From: Zobellia uliginosa
Lineage (GTDB): Bacteria > Bacteroidota > Bacteroidia > Flavobacteriales > Flavobacteriaceae
Direction of reading: 5' to 3'
Assembly: GCF_018860745.1 (NCBI RefSeq)
Contig: NZ_JAHKPY010000014.1
Location: forward strand, 372,001-436,000
DNA: 64,000 nucleotides
Shown: positions 53,057-63,732 of the stretch, piece by piece
How positions within the stretch are numbered: position 1 is the first letter of the stretch
Layout of the letters: each line of letters starts with the position of its first letter
Position numbers and translations under genes: made by a program
The notes under the pieces: model-generated
Told to the model about the DNA's origin: nothing
The model's input: the letters and a program-made list of their open reading frames with translations, nothing else
Database searches by the model: none

Positions 53057-55621
53057 CTAGTTTTCTTCACTCTCTTGAATAGAGATATCTCTTCGGAAAG
53101 GAATGAATAGAGGATCAATATCTTTTGTTTCGCCCACCACAGATTCAATTTCCCTTTTCAAATAATTTAAATGTGCAATGGTCAACCTATCGGTCATTAC
53201 GGGGATGGTTCTTTTAATTTTACCCTGCAGGTTGATAAGGTTGTCCAGTGCCAAGGAACGAACATCCGTATTTGAGGTATACCCTTTAGAAAGTTTGGCC
53301 AATATACCTTCCACCAAACCTTCGGCTTCATCTGGTTTGTACAAGGTAATCAAGTTAGCAACGTATGATTTTTGTAATTTTCTTCGGTATGCATTGGTTT
53401 GATAAAAAACATTCATATCTCCCCAGACCAACTGATTCAAATCATCCATATAATCTTCGGGAAGATAAGGGTCTTCGTTTTCATAACGCTCAGCAATAAA
53501 GGTCATACGGCTTAAACGGCTTCCGCCTAAAAGATTCATCATTACGCTTTCCATGGTCTTCGTAACCGATTCCTTAGATTGTGGAGACTGTATGGCGTTC
53601 AAAATATCATTTCGTAACAACCATTTTGGTTCTTTAAAGATATAGTCACTCAGGAATACCAGTGCCTGTTTTTGCTTTTGTTTATCAACAGGCCTATACA
53701 CTTCACCCTCTTCACCCATGGTCTTTGGAGTAACATAAATTCCGCCAACGTTCTTGGCCACATGAAATATATAGTCGCTATACTGCCCAACCAGATCCTT
53801 ATAAATCTGGTCAAGGTTTGCGTAATCATCACTACTTCTTTCTTTTGTCCATTTCTTTAGATACGGAGCAATTCTTTGTAAATTAAGAATACCGTACATG
53901 CTGGCCTGCATAGCATCATCACCTAAATCCTCGGTTTGTGATCTGGGGTCAAAATCGCGCCCTTCGCCCCCAAACCAAAGTCTTGGATTGGATGAAACAC
54001 TATCAACAACCATCTGGCTCAATAACTCTTTTTCATCCTTAATGGATAAATCATCGGCAAATCTGGAATAGCCCCATTGTATGGCCCACTTGTCATAATC
54101 ACCAATACGAGGCATTAGATCATCCGCAGGAATGCTGTCTTCTGGCTGCGCTACATAATTAAAACGGGCATAATCCATTATTGAACTTGTATGTCCGTTC
54201 TTTTTCAGAAATTCTGCATCTCTTAATTTTTCTACAGGCGTTGCTGAGCTAGCGCCCATATTATGTCTGAGCCCTAAAGTATGACCAACTTCGTGAGAGG
54301 CTACAAAACGAATAAGGTTCCCCATGAGTTCCGTATCAAATTCCATTTTTCTGGCACGCTCATCTACCGCACCGGCTTGAACCATATACCAGCTATGTAA
54401 AAGGCTCATAAGATTGTGATACCAACCAATATGGCTTTCTAATATTTCTCCACTTCTTGGGTCTACAATATTTGGACCGTACGCATTTTTGGATGGTGAA
54501 GCAAAATAGCGCAACACTGAAAAACGAGAATCTTCAAGACTCATGGTTTTATCATTTTCGGGCCACGGCATACCAATAATCGCATTTTTGAATCCAGCTT
54601 GTTCAAAAGCTACTTGCCAATCGTTAATACCTTGAATTAGAAAAGGTCTCCATTTTTTTGGAGTGGCCGGGTCAATGTAGTAAACAATTGGTTTTTTGGG
54701 CTCTACCAATTCGCCTTGCTTCCACTTTAAGAAGTCCTCTTCTTTTGGCTCTAAGCGCCACCTATGAATGTAAGTGTTGCGATCTACCTGTTGTTGGTCG
54801 TCACCATACTCTAAATACGAGCTTGCAAAATAACCTACGCGGTCATCATACAATCTTTTTCTCATAGGAACCTTTGGGAGCAAAATAAAAGAATTATTTA
54901 GCTCTAATGTTACTACGCCAGCAAGAATGGCTGCCGGAAGCTCTTTTCTTTTGTCGGTAACGGATTTGGCCTTATACGTTTTAACAGTCTTGATTTCCGT
55001 GTTTACGGGAAAGGAGTTTATTTCCTTTATGTAGGATTTATCCTTTTCTAGAGAGGTGAGTTTATAAGCGTCTTTTTGGTCACCGCTAAGGGCCAACAAT
55101 GGGTTTTCGCCATTTATAAAGTCTGTTACTTCTATTACATGGGTTTGTTTATCCTCGTTAGTAGCTTTTATAGCAAAAGCTTCGAGTATAGGAGTAATGT
55201 TAGAATTGTTAACCGCTTTAGAGATAGCATCATCTTCACTGGCCGCACTTACCAATGTAGCAATGCGAAGAAAAATATTGTTGGAAGGTCCTTTTTCGAA
55301 AGTAATCGTATTCTCTGAAATCTTTTCACCACCGTAATTACCTGCGCCAGATGGCGTTTTAATAAAACGGGTGACCACGAGCATTTCACGATTGAAAAGG
55401 CTGTCCGGAATTTCAAAATAATATTTATCCGCTACTTTATGGACATCAAAAAGTCCAGTACTGGAAATAGCTTCGCTGGTAATTAGACGGTCGTATGCTT
55501 TTGCACTTGTGGACGCTAGGCTTTCTACTTTACCTTTTTTATTCGATTTTCTGGTTACACTAATGGTACTGCAAGATACAGCCAACAATAGCAACCCTAT
55601 ATATGTGAAAAGTTGTCTCAT
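53057..55621 (-). CDS. Zinc-dependent metalloprotease lipoprotein (DUF5117/DUF5118 type)
   Basis: An 854-aa lipoprotein (lipobox LAVSC, Cys17) with the metzincin motif HEVGHTLGLRHN (HEXXHXXGXXH, near residue 440), preceded by 'VAFEQAGFKNAI' and 'WYHNLMSLLHSWY'. This is the architecture of the large Bacteroidota secreted proteases (DUF5118-DUF5117-peptidase). It is convergent with dgcA, with a 4-base gap between the genes. Probably exported to the outer membrane or surface; substrate unknown. Confidence 0.88.
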   Translation of the reverse strand: MRQLFTYIGLLLLAVSCSTISVTRKSNKKGKVESLASTSAKAYDRLITSEAISSTGLFDVHKVADKYYFEIPDSLFNREMLVVTRFIKTPSGAGNYGGEKISENTITFEKGPSNNIFLRIATLVSAASEDDAISKAVNNSNITPILEAFAIKATNEDKQTHVIEVTDFINGENPLLALSGDQKDAYKLTSLEKDKSYIKEINSFPVNTEIKTVKTYKAKSVTDKRKELPAAILAGVVTLELNNSFILLPKVPMRKRLYDDRVGYFASSYLEYGDDQQQVDRNTYIHRWRLEPKEEDFLKWKQGELVEPKKPIVYYIDPATPKKWRPFLIQGINDWQVAFEQAGFKNAIIGMPWPENDKTMSLEDSRFSVLRYFASPSKNAYGPNIVDPRSGEILESHIGWYHNLMSLLHSWYMVQAGAVDERARKMEFDTELMGNLIRFVASHEVGHTLGLRHNMGASSATPVEKLRDAEFLKKNGHTSSIMDYARFNYVAQPEDSIPADDLMPRIGDYDKWAIQWGYSRFADDLSIKDEKELLSQMVVDSVSSNPRLWFGGEGRDFDPRSQTEDLGDDAMQASMYGILNLQRIAPYLKKWTKERSSDDYANLDQIYKDLVGQYSDYIFHVAKNVGGIYVTPKTMGEEGEVYRPVDKQKQKQALVFLSDYIFKEPKWLLRNDILNAIQSPQSKESVTKTMESVMMNLLGGSRLSRMTFIAERYENEDPYLPEDYMDDLNQLVWGDMNVFYQTNAYRRKLQKSYVANLITLYKPDEAEGLVEGILAKLSKGYTSNTDVRSLALDNLINLQGKIKRTIPVMTDRLTIAHLNYLKREIESVVGETKDIDPLFIPFRRDISIQESEEN

Positions 55622-55945
55622 TGATATAAAAATTTACCGTTCCTATAATTTGGGATTACAGGCAATAATCGGTATTCGCCCCTTAAAATGTGCCCGTGAT
55701 GGGTCTTCGTATAAGTAGCGAACGAATCAGTTCTTACTTTAGTATGGTTTTGGCTGAGTCTTATTTACTTTTAACAGAAAAGACGCTGATCTTATGTGGC
55801 TTGCGCCTGCAACCGTTACTATATACGGCTATCTTGGTAAAATAGACGGATTCAAGATACAATTCTGAAATTTGAATTTCAACCAATTAAGAAAAAAATA
55901 GGAAAACCAAGATATCCTATACAAGCACTTAGTATGAAGCGATTG
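55622..55945. other. Intergenic region, no gene seen
   Basis: About 324 bases between the protease and exporter genes. I see no open frame of note, RNA structure or repeat. The upstream promoter of the protease must lie here but no exact -7 box is evident. Confidence 0.4.
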
Positions 55946-56722
55946 TTATCTGACTAAAATCATAATAGCGCCTAACGCCGTTAAAACCAAAATCATTTTT
56001 CGATAAAAATCTTCTTTTATAATCTTCACTAAACGGATGCCCAAGAAAACCCCAAGGATTATCCCGGGAATCAGTTTTAAATCAAAAAGAAGAGTTTCAA
56101 CCGTTATGGTTTTCCAAACGAATATGTGTAAAGGTAATTTCAGGACATTAATAATCAGGAACAACCAAGCAGCAGTACCTATGAATTCATTTTTTGATAC
56201 CCGCATTGCCAAAAAGTAAATATTACTGAACGCACCACCCAGATTTCCTATCATAGTTGTGATTCCTGCAATGGTCCCTACAAGGCCAGCGAAGAGCCAA
56301 TGTGTGGGTACGGCTTGAGATTTGCGTCTATCCCACCAATACATCATTACCACACTTGTTAAAATTATGAGGGCCATGGCAATCTTAAAAAGGCCCTCAT
56401 CCAAATCATTACCTATGATTACTCCAATTGTAATACCAACTAAAATCCATGGTAAGAATTTTATGATATGGGCCCAATTGGCATGTCTATTATAATAGAT
56501 AACCGCAAAAACATCACCTACAACAAGTAAAGGAACTACAATTCCTGTAGAAGACTTTGCGGTGAAGGCAAGAGCCATAAGGGTTACATTAACAATCGCA
56601 ATTCCTTTTATGCCGGCTTTTGAGAGTCCAATGACAGTAGCAGCAGTAAATGCAAGGGCCCAGGCAGTAATTGTAATGTTAAAAGAAGTAAATAAAAACA
56701 CAAGAATAGGTTTGGTTGACAA
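55946..56722 (-). CDS. Sulfite exporter TauE/SafE family protein
   Basis: A 258-aa membrane protein of about eight helices of the TSUP family ('ITAWALAFTAATVIGLSKAGIKGIAIVNVTLMALAFTAKSSTGIVVPLLVVGDVFAVIYY' and 'GLVGTIAGITTMIGNLGGAFSNIYFLA'). Members move sulfonates, sulfite or other anions. The only upstream start is TTG 56722, four bases behind an exact -7 box (TACTTTTG, 56727-56734, minus strand), so a leaderless TTG start is plausible. Confidence 0.85.
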   Translation of the reverse strand: MSTKPILVFLFTSFNITITAWALAFTAATVIGLSKAGIKGIAIVNVTLMALAFTAKSSTGIVVPLLVVGDVFAVIYYNRHANWAHIIKFLPWILVGITIGVIIGNDLDEGLFKIAMALIILTSVVMMYWWDRRKSQAVPTHWLFAGLVGTIAGITTMIGNLGGAFSNIYFLAMRVSKNEFIGTAAWLFLIINVLKLPLHIFVWKTITVETLLFDLKLIPGIILGVFLGIRLVKIIKEDFYRKMILVLTALGAIMILVR

Positions 56723-56726
56723 AGCG

Positions 56727-56734
56727 CAAAAGTA
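56727..56734 (-). promoter_or_regulatory. -7 box of the TauE/SafE gene, leaderless TTG start
   Basis: TACTTTTG matches TAnnTTTG exactly on the minus strand and lies four bases before the TTG start. Confidence 0.4.
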
Positions 56735-56784
56735 TCCTAAAAAAACAATATCTTTAACAATTCACCTAAAACCCTTTATTATTA

Positions 56785-58596
56785 ATGGAGTTATCTACAT
56801 TAGACTACAGTTTTATCATTGTTTTTTTCTCTATTGTTTTGGGTATTGGCTTTTACGTTTCTAAAAAATCCGGGCAGGATTCTTCGGAATTTTTTCTTTC
56901 GGGTAGAACTATGCCTTGGTGGCTTTTGGGATTATCCATGGTGGCTACAACTTTTTCTACGGACACGCCAAATCTAGTAACGGATATTGTGAGAACTAAT
57001 GGTGTATCTGGCAATTGGGTTTGGTGGGCATTTTTAATTACAGGTCTTTTAACGGTTTTTGTTTATGCAAAACTCTGGCGTAAATCTAATGTGAATACAG
57101 ATTTGGAATTTTATGAAATGCGCTATGGTGGTGCACCGGCAAGTTTCTTAAGAAAGTTTCGTGCCATTTTTTTAGGAGCACTTTTTAATATAATTACAAT
57201 GGCTTCGGTAACATTGGCAGCCATTAAGATCGGCGGGATTATGTTGGGCCTAGAACCTTGGCAAACCGTTGTAGGAGCAGGATTAATTACGGTTACTTTT
57301 AGTGCATTAGGAGGTTTTAAAGGTGTGGTTTATACAGATTTTCTTTTGTTCTTTGTAGCAATGTCGGGAGCTATAGGTGCTGCATATTATTTAGTGAACA
57401 TTCCAGAAGTTGGTGGTATTGAAGCACTAATGGCAAATGAGAACGTAACAAATAAGCTGGATATTATACCTGATTTCAGCAATAGGAAAGCGTTAATTAC
57501 ACTCTTTATAATTCCGTTAGCTGTACAGTGGTGGAGTTCTTGGTACCCAGGAGCAGAGCCAGGTGGTGGAGGTTACATCGCGCAACGTATGTTGGCCGCA
57601 AAAGATGAAAATCATGCTATTGGTGCAACATTCTTTTTTAATATCATGCATTATGCACTTAGACCATGGCCATGGATTTTAGTAGCCCTTGCATCATTGG
57701 TAGTATATCCGGATATTGCCAGTATACAAGAGGCTTTCCCAAATATTGCAGAAGATAAATTAGGTCATGATTTGGCATATTCCGCTATGTTGACCAAATT
57801 ACCAAGCGGCCTTTTAGGAGTTGTTTTGGCTTCTTTGATCGCGGCTTACATGAGTACGATTTCTACACAATTAAATTGGGGTTCGTCTTATATAGTGTTT
57901 GATTTTTACAAGCAACAAGTAAATCCTAACGCAACAGAAAAACAAATGGTAGCTGTGGGAAGAATTTCTACGGTAGTACTTATGATTTTAAGTGCCGGTT
58001 TGGCCTTGGCACTCGAAAACGCACTTCAGATATTTGATATATTATTGACTTTTGGAGCTGGTACGGGACTTATTTTTATATTGAGATGGTTCTGGTGGCG
58101 CATAAACGCATGGAGCGAGATTACCGCCATGTTCGCTTCAGGAATTATATCAATTTTACTGAAAACAACAGCTTTAGGACCTGCGCTTTTTGCTGAAAAT
58201 ACCGGTGTCTTTCCAGATTGGTCGGAATATCCATTTGTAGTAGTTCTCACTTCGGCTATATGGCTAACGGCAACATTTATGACACAACCGGAGTCTAAGG
58301 CTACGTTGCGTTCATTTTATAAGCGCATTCAACCTGGTGGTCCAGGTTGGGCAAAGGTGGTAAACGATGCTTATGTTGATGGCGAAAAAATAGCCAAGGA
58401 TAACGAGAAGTGGAGTGTGCCACAAGGTATTATGGCAATGCTTTTAGGATGTGTTCTTATATACACTATTATGTTCGCTACAGGGTATTGGATTTATGGC
58501 AGGACCGAAGCGGCATTATTGCTTACGGGAATAGCCGTTGTATCCGCATTCCTGCTTATACGCGCATGGAACAAAATGAAGGAAAATATTTTATAG
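56785..58596 (+). CDS. Sodium:solute symporter family protein
   Basis: A 603-aa SSS-family carrier with about 13-15 helices ('YSFIIVFFSIVLGIGFYVSKKSGQDSSEFFLSGRTMPWWLLGLSMVATTFSTDTPNLV', 'GFKGVVYTDFLLFFVAM', 'LPSGLLGVVLASLIAAYMSTISTQLNWGSSYIVFDFYKQ'). The last pattern is the Na+-site helix. It imports an unknown solute such as an amino acid, sugar or carboxylate with sodium, as common in marine bacteria. The ATG is 62 bases from the divergent exporter. Confidence 0.9.
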   Translation: MELSTLDYSFIIVFFSIVLGIGFYVSKKSGQDSSEFFLSGRTMPWWLLGLSMVATTFSTDTPNLVTDIVRTNGVSGNWVWWAFLITGLLTVFVYAKLWRKSNVNTDLEFYEMRYGGAPASFLRKFRAIFLGALFNIITMASVTLAAIKIGGIMLGLEPWQTVVGAGLITVTFSALGGFKGVVYTDFLLFFVAMSGAIGAAYYLVNIPEVGGIEALMANENVTNKLDIIPDFSNRKALITLFIIPLAVQWWSSWYPGAEPGGGGYIAQRMLAAKDENHAIGATFFFNIMHYALRPWPWILVALASLVVYPDIASIQEAFPNIAEDKLGHDLAYSAMLTKLPSGLLGVVLASLIAAYMSTISTQLNWGSSYIVFDFYKQQVNPNATEKQMVAVGRISTVVLMILSAGLALALENALQIFDILLTFGAGTGLIFILRWFWWRINAWSEITAMFASGIISILLKTTALGPALFAENTGVFPDWSEYPFVVVLTSAIWLTATFMTQPESKATLRSFYKRIQPGGPGWAKVVNDAYVDGEKIAKDNEKWSVPQGIMAMLLGCVLIYTIMFATGYWIYGRTEAALLLTGIAVVSAFLLIRAWNKMKENIL

Positions 58597-58619
58597 ATTG
58601 ATGTTAAGATAAGAGTGTA

Positions 58620-59036
58620 TTACTCTACATCTTCCAAAACAATCTGTAGCACTTTTTTATCCATTATTTCAATTATGGAAGTTGATTTAACCTCATTTTT
58701 GTTTCCATCTTCACCATAAGTAAAAGATTTAAAGGGGATTTCTTGGCCGTCATTAAATGCTTTTATTTGATAAATGGTTCTGGGGCCTTGCTCTAAAGTA
58801 GTTACACTATAATTGCTTAGATTTTGCCCATATTCTTTTTCCTCTCCGGTGCCATGCCTAAGTTTAAAGGTTACATAATCTGCGGAAAATCCGTTGGAAT
58901 TTGCAAAAGAGAGTCCCGTATCGGTAGAGATTTTTGCCTCACTACTCACAAGAGCAGTTTCTTCTTCGTCTTTTGAGCAGCTTGTTGATAATACTAGAAC
59001 AGCACTGAAAAGTAGGTATACAATGCGCTTTTTCAT
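58620..59036 (-). CDS. Small hypothetical lipoprotein, 138 aa
   Basis: A signal peptide with lipobox LSTSC (MKKRIVYLLFSAVLVLSTSC) is followed by KDEEE, a typical Bacteroidota lipoprotein export start. The rest is a short, beta-rich domain ('VTFKLRHGTGEEKEYGQNLSNYSVTT'). No family is recognised. It is convergent with the symporter. Confidence 0.6.
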   Translation of the reverse strand: MKKRIVYLLFSAVLVLSTSCSKDEEETALVSSEAKISTDTGLSFANSNGFSADYVTFKLRHGTGEEKEYGQNLSNYSVTTLEQGPRTIYQIKAFNDGQEIPFKSFTYGEDGNKNEVKSTSIIEIMDKKVLQIVLEDVE

Positions 59037-59274
59037 AACTCTATGTTTTTAGGAGGATTTGGGGTCTCCTGATTTGGAAAGATGCTATTTGCTAACACCT
59101 TATGAATCAACGCCCGTTACTTTGGCTTATTGTATAAATTCGTTGTTCGGTATGTAATTTCAACAATGGGCTGTTTGGGGTCTAAGTAAATTTTATGCAC
59201 TGGAGAATAGAGCATACCAATTGGTGAAATCTTGCGTTATAATTTATCCAAACCTTAATTTAACCTACCTACTT

Positions 59275-62200
59275 ATGAGATTTTACCGTCTTCTTCTAGT
59301 GGCCTTTGTCTTTTCGGCATCTTGTTCCCAAGCACAAGAAATTAAGAAAATAGACCCGTATTGGCAGCTTCTTTTAAAGAACCAAAGACAAGAAGCCCAA
59401 ATTAAATTCCAAAAGAAGAATAAAGGAAGTTTGCCGGATATACTTACTACGGAAATCATAGCCAATGAGAATGGTAAATTTACATCTTCAGATGGGTTTC
59501 TGGAGCGTGTAATTTCTCAACCAGATTTTGAGTATTACTTATACGCGTTATGGAACAACACTTTCTTTTTTGATACTTATTTAGGTTCTGGTTTCAATAA
59601 AAGAAACATAAGTAATATAAATAGTATACCCTTAGAACGCATAAATAATGCTACGGTTAAAGAATCTCTTCGGTATTTAAAATCCGCAGTGGCTCAACAT
59701 TCTAATGATTGGGAAACCTATGATAAACTTAACGATGCTATTCCTGCTATTAAGTCATGGCAATTCTGCGGTAGTTTTGAGAATTTAAACGGTAGTGGTC
59801 TAGCTACGGAATACGCTCCGGAGACGAAAGCTGTTTCTTCAACCAATTTTAATGCCAATAGTAATGGATTCATTAATTGGTACGAACAAAAAGGAAGAGA
59901 GAAAGAGGCCTATCAATACTATTCCAATCATTCTGAGTACGGAGGCGGGGTAAATTATGCACAGACTTTTATTAACAACCCAACGGCAAAGAAAGCTGTA
60001 GTTCGTTTGGGAAGTTCATCTTTTGCTAAAGTTTGGTTGAACGATGTTTTGATCTATGAAAACACTAATGATGGTATAACAGATTTGGATGCCTACAATA
60101 TACTAGTAAACCTTCCTGCAGGTAATAACAGACTGTTGGTTAAAAGTGCCGATCAAAGTGGGGTCGCCTATTTCATTGTTAGGATTACAGATGAAAAGGG
60201 TAACGCATTTAACGACTTAAAATATAATGCTACACCAACCTCGTATAAAAAAAGTTCATTGGCGGCCATTGCTCCAAAAGCGCTTCCGCATGCTGTTGAA
60301 GTCTTTTTTCAGAACAAATTAAAGAAAGACCCGAACAACTTCTTTCATACCGTTTGTTTGGTAAGTGCTTACCTAAGAAACTCAAAATTCAATGAGGCTA
60401 AAGCAACATTGCAGCCTTGGGTGGATGCTTATCCTGAAAGTTCATTTTTGAGAAAATACCTAATTGATTGTTATACTAAAGAAAAAGACTTTGCTTCTGC
60501 AAAAGAGTTACGAAAAAATATTGAAAGTGATGATGAGAAATACTATCTGTCATACATCTATAGGTTTGAAGATTCACGAGAACTGTTCAAACTACCTTTA
60601 CCGGAATTTGAAGCCTTTGTAGAAGAATTTTCTGCGGCAACGGATATGGATATCCTAAAGCAATCAGCAAAATTATTGTTGAATATTAGGCAGGAAGATA
60701 AGTCCGCCGTAAAGGAAACGCTTCGGCATATTACTGATAATTACAAGGACCAATTGAGTATTTTAAAAGTATACCTTAATATTTATTCGGCCTATTTAAA
60801 TGAAGATGACAAGGCTATAAGTATATTGGAAGATATAGATGAAAACTATTTTGACTACAGTGCATTAAAGTCGCTTGCTGCTTTTTACAACAAACAGGAT
60901 AGAAAAAAAGAAGCCTTGGCTCTTTTTGAAAAGCGGTATAATTTGGTTGACCATGATAATATCTACTTGTCAGATTACATAGCTTATCAACATGAGTACA
61001 AAAAGTATGAGGAGTCTCTGCCAAATATAGAAGAGATGCTAAAGAACTTCCCCTATTCATTTATGGCGATGGAATTAAAAGGAACTGCACTTGAGCAATC
61101 TGGCAAGAAAAAAGAAGCCTTGGTTTGGTATGAAAAATCACTGAAGCATAACGGAGCTAATTCCGCTTTGCGAAAGAAAATAGATGACCTTTCTAATGGT
61201 AAGGATTATCTTGAAGATTTGGCTACGCCAGATATATATGAGTTCATGGCCAAAACCCGTAATAAAGGGATTAAGGGCAATTATGGCTATAATTATCTGT
61301 TAGATGAAAGTTTGCTTCAACTTTATCCGGAAGGAGGCGGAAAGTCCCAGACACGTTATGTTGTTGAAATTACTAGTGACAGTGGTATAGAATCTTTAAA
61401 GGAGGTAAACTTGGGTCTTAGCGGTAATTACCACATTACAAAATCTGAAATTGTCAAGCCAAATAAAAAGATAGTTCCAGCGTCTAAAAGTGGCTCTAAT
61501 ATAGTTTTCAACAACTTGGAAATAGGTGATATTATTTATGTGGATTATGAAAGTAGCTATTCTAGCAGCGGACGGTTCTATAAAGACCATGTAGACTATT
61601 TTCAGTTTGATTCTTTTCATCCTATTCATAAAAACACCTTAAAAATACTGGTGCCAAAGGATAAGGAGTTTACCACTAAAACCTTAAACGGTGAGGTAAA
61701 ATATGAAAAGCGAAACATAGATGATTATGTGTACCATGAGTGGGAAACCATTGATCAAAAAGAATTGACTCCAGAAGAGAATTTTATGCCAAGCCTTAGT
61801 GATGTGGCTAGTTATGTACATGTAAGCACTATAGGTTCTTGGGATGATATTGCCAATTGGTATTCAGATTTGGTACGCCCGCAGATTATTATGAATTCAG
61901 ATGTTCAGGAAGCATTCAAAACCATTTTTCCTTCAGGCAGTAATGGTTTGTCGGAAGATGAAAAAGCCTCTAGAATATATTATTATATCATGGAGAACTT
62001 TAGCTATAGCCACGTAGGATTTAGACAAAGCGGTTTCGTTCCACAACGGCCTTCAAAAACCATAAAATCCAAATTAGGGGATTGCAAGGATTTTTCAACC
62101 TTGTACGTAACCTTGGCTCAGATGGCAGGCTTAAAATCGCATTTGGTTTTAGTACTTACTTCTGATTATGGTGAGAAAACAATGGTACTGCCTAGCCAGG

Positions 62201-63075
62201 ATTTTAACCACTGTATTGCCATAGTGTTTATTGATGGTAAACCTCAGTATTTAGAATTAACGGACAACAATATGCCGTACAAGTCTATACCTACGAGTTT
62301 AGAAAGTGCAACGGCTCTGGATATTCCTAATAAGTGGTTAAAAGATGTTAAAAAAGGCATTTATAAACTAAAAGACATTGACCATACCACCACAGTGCTA
62401 GAAAGTAATATGGAATATGTAATAGGTGAAGGATCGCATCAGCTAAAAATAGAATCTGTTTTAAACGGAAGTATCAATTCTCACTATGCGGCTATTTTTA
62501 AAGAGAAGAATTACGAAGTAGTAAAAAAGAGTATTACAGACGATTTTAAGAGTAGAATTAATGAGGATTTTACTTTTGATAGTATCCATAATATTGAGTA
62601 TAATCTTCGGTCGCCGGTTCTAAAATACACATCGGACTTAACTATAAATGAAAAATTAGACGAAATTGGAAGAATGAAGGTATTTCGCATTCCCGCAGTA
62701 AACAATGCATATAATACATCAATTATTCAGGATGATGAACGTGCTTTTCCAATAGATTATTTGCTATACGAAAATGCAGACGTCTATAAGTCTAGCTATG
62801 TAATAAAATTAAAAGATGATGAGCGTTTTGTTGAAATTCCAGAAAGTGCGGATTATAGTTTCAAGAAACATCATTTTAAGATAGATTATGAGTTGGCCAA
62901 AGAGAGCGAGTTACACATCAATATAGAAGCAACCACCTCTAAAGAGCGAATTGCCGCAAAAGACTATAAGGGTTTTAAAGCCTACGTTAAAGCTGCTCTG
63001 GATGCCAAGCAACAACTCATTGGTTTCAAGAAAAAGAAGAAAGAAACCAAAGTTAGTTTCTCGGGTAAAAAATAA
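59275..63075 (+). CDS. Large secreted DUF3857/transglutaminase-like protein with TPR region
   Basis: A 1266-aa exported protein. The signal peptide (MRFYRLLLVAFVFSASCSQAQ) may be cut after Ala-Gln or at a lipobox-like SASC. A long N-terminal part holds TPR-like helices (about 360-640), then DUF3857 (~700-880), then a transglutaminase-like domain (~930-1060) with catalytic Cys in SKLGDCKDFSTLY, His in DFNHCIA and Asp in ELTDN. Such proteins are frequent in Bacteroidota and may cross-link or cleave peptides at the cell surface; the partner is unknown. The frame runs upstream to TTG 59221, but ATG 59275 gives the signal peptide. Confidence 0.82.
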   Translation: MRFYRLLLVAFVFSASCSQAQEIKKIDPYWQLLLKNQRQEAQIKFQKKNKGSLPDILTTEIIANENGKFTSSDGFLERVISQPDFEYYLYALWNNTFFFDTYLGSGFNKRNISNINSIPLERINNATVKESLRYLKSAVAQHSNDWETYDKLNDAIPAIKSWQFCGSFENLNGSGLATEYAPETKAVSSTNFNANSNGFINWYEQKGREKEAYQYYSNHSEYGGGVNYAQTFINNPTAKKAVVRLGSSSFAKVWLNDVLIYENTNDGITDLDAYNILVNLPAGNNRLLVKSADQSGVAYFIVRITDEKGNAFNDLKYNATPTSYKKSSLAAIAPKALPHAVEVFFQNKLKKDPNNFFHTVCLVSAYLRNSKFNEAKATLQPWVDAYPESSFLRKYLIDCYTKEKDFASAKELRKNIESDDEKYYLSYIYRFEDSRELFKLPLPEFEAFVEEFSAATDMDILKQSAKLLLNIRQEDKSAVKETLRHITDNYKDQLSILKVYLNIYSAYLNEDDKAISILEDIDENYFDYSALKSLAAFYNKQDRKKEALALFEKRYNLVDHDNIYLSDYIAYQHEYKKYEESLPNIEEMLKNFPYSFMAMELKGTALEQSGKKKEALVWYEKSLKHNGANSALRKKIDDLSNGKDYLEDLATPDIYEFMAKTRNKGIKGNYGYNYLLDESLLQLYPEGGGKSQTRYVVEITSDSGIESLKEVNLGLSGNYHITKSEIVKPNKKIVPASKSGSNIVFNNLEIGDIIYVDYESSYSSSGRFYKDHVDYFQFDSFHPIHKNTLKILVPKDKEFTTKTLNGEVKYEKRNIDDYVYHEWETIDQKELTPEENFMPSLSDVASYVHVSTIGSWDDIANWYSDLVRPQIIMNSDVQEAFKTIFPSGSNGLSEDEKASRIYYYIMENFSYSHVGFRQSGFVPQRPSKTIKSKLGDCKDFSTLYVTLAQMAGLKSHLVLVLTSDYGEKTMVLPSQDFNHCIAIVFIDGKPQYLELTDNNMPYKSIPTSLESATALDIPNKWLKDVKKGIYKLKDIDHTTTVLESNMEYVIGEGSHQLKIESVLNGSINSHYAAIFKEKNYEVVKKSITDDFKSRINEDFTFDSIHNIEYNLRSPVLKYTSDLTINEKLDEIGRMKVFRIPAVNNAYNTSIIQDDERAFPIDYLLYENADVYKSSYVIKLKDDERFVEIPESADYSFKKHHFKIDYELAKESELHINIEATTSKERIAAKDYKGFKAYVKAALDAKQQLIGFKKKKKETKVSFSGKK

Positions 63076-63076
63076 G

Positions 63077-63673
63077 TTAAGCGTTGTTCTGGTAAGACAT
63101 TAGTTTTGCCACATATTTGCCGATAACATCAAACTCAAGGTTTACGGTTGTACCTATTTTGTACGACTTAAAACGTGTGTGTTCATAGGTATAAGGTATA
63201 ATGGCAACGCTAAAGAGGTTCTTTCCTGAGTTTACTACGGTAAGGCTTGTGCCATCTATAGTTATTGATCCTTTTTCTATTGTTGGGTTTCCGGTTGCGG
63301 CATCATACTCAAAAGTAAAAAACCAACTACCATCTTTTTCTTCAACGGCTTTACAAACTCCAGTTTGGTCTACATGGCCTTGAACAATATGGCCGTCCAA
63401 ACGAGAGCCAAGAATCATGGCACGTTCTAGGTTCACACTTTCTCCTACCTTTAGTTCATCTAGGTTGGTTTTTCGTAAAGTTTCGTCAATGGCAGTTACG
63501 GTATAAGTACGCTCGTCTAAAGAAACCACAGTGAGACAGACACCATTGTGCGCTACGCTCTGATCAATTTTAAGTTCTGGGGTTAACGTAGATTTCACTG
63601 TAATGTGAAGGTTACTACCGTCTTTTTCCAATTGCTGTATTTCCCCTAAAGTTTCAATAATGCCCGTAAACAT
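63077..63673 (-). CDS. ribE: Riboflavin synthase alpha subunit
   Basis: A 198-aa enzyme with two lumazine-binding repeats, the first MFTGIIETLGEI and the second HIVQGHVDQTG. The catalytic pattern SVAHNGVCLTV is present, and GSITIDGTSLTVV is its repeat. It converts two 6,7-dimethyl-8-ribityllumazine molecules to riboflavin. It diverges from pdxA, a usual flavobacterial neighbourhood. Confidence 0.95.
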   Translation of the reverse strand: MFTGIIETLGEIQQLEKDGSNLHITVKSTLTPELKIDQSVAHNGVCLTVVSLDERTYTVTAIDETLRKTNLDELKVGESVNLERAMILGSRLDGHIVQGHVDQTGVCKAVEEKDGSWFFTFEYDAATGNPTIEKGSITIDGTSLTVVNSGKNLFSVAIIPYTYEHTRFKSYKIGTTVNLEFDVIGKYVAKLMSYQNNA

Positions 63674-63690
63674 GTTCCGTTAAATTTAAG

Positions 63691-63698
63691 TAGTTTTG
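63691..63698 (+). promoter_or_regulatory. -7 box of pdxA
   Basis: TAGTTTTG is an exact consensus 34 bases before ATG 63733. Confidence 0.45.
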
Positions 63699-63732
63699 TA
63701 CCCTAGATTATTAGGCAAAGGTAAAGAATAAG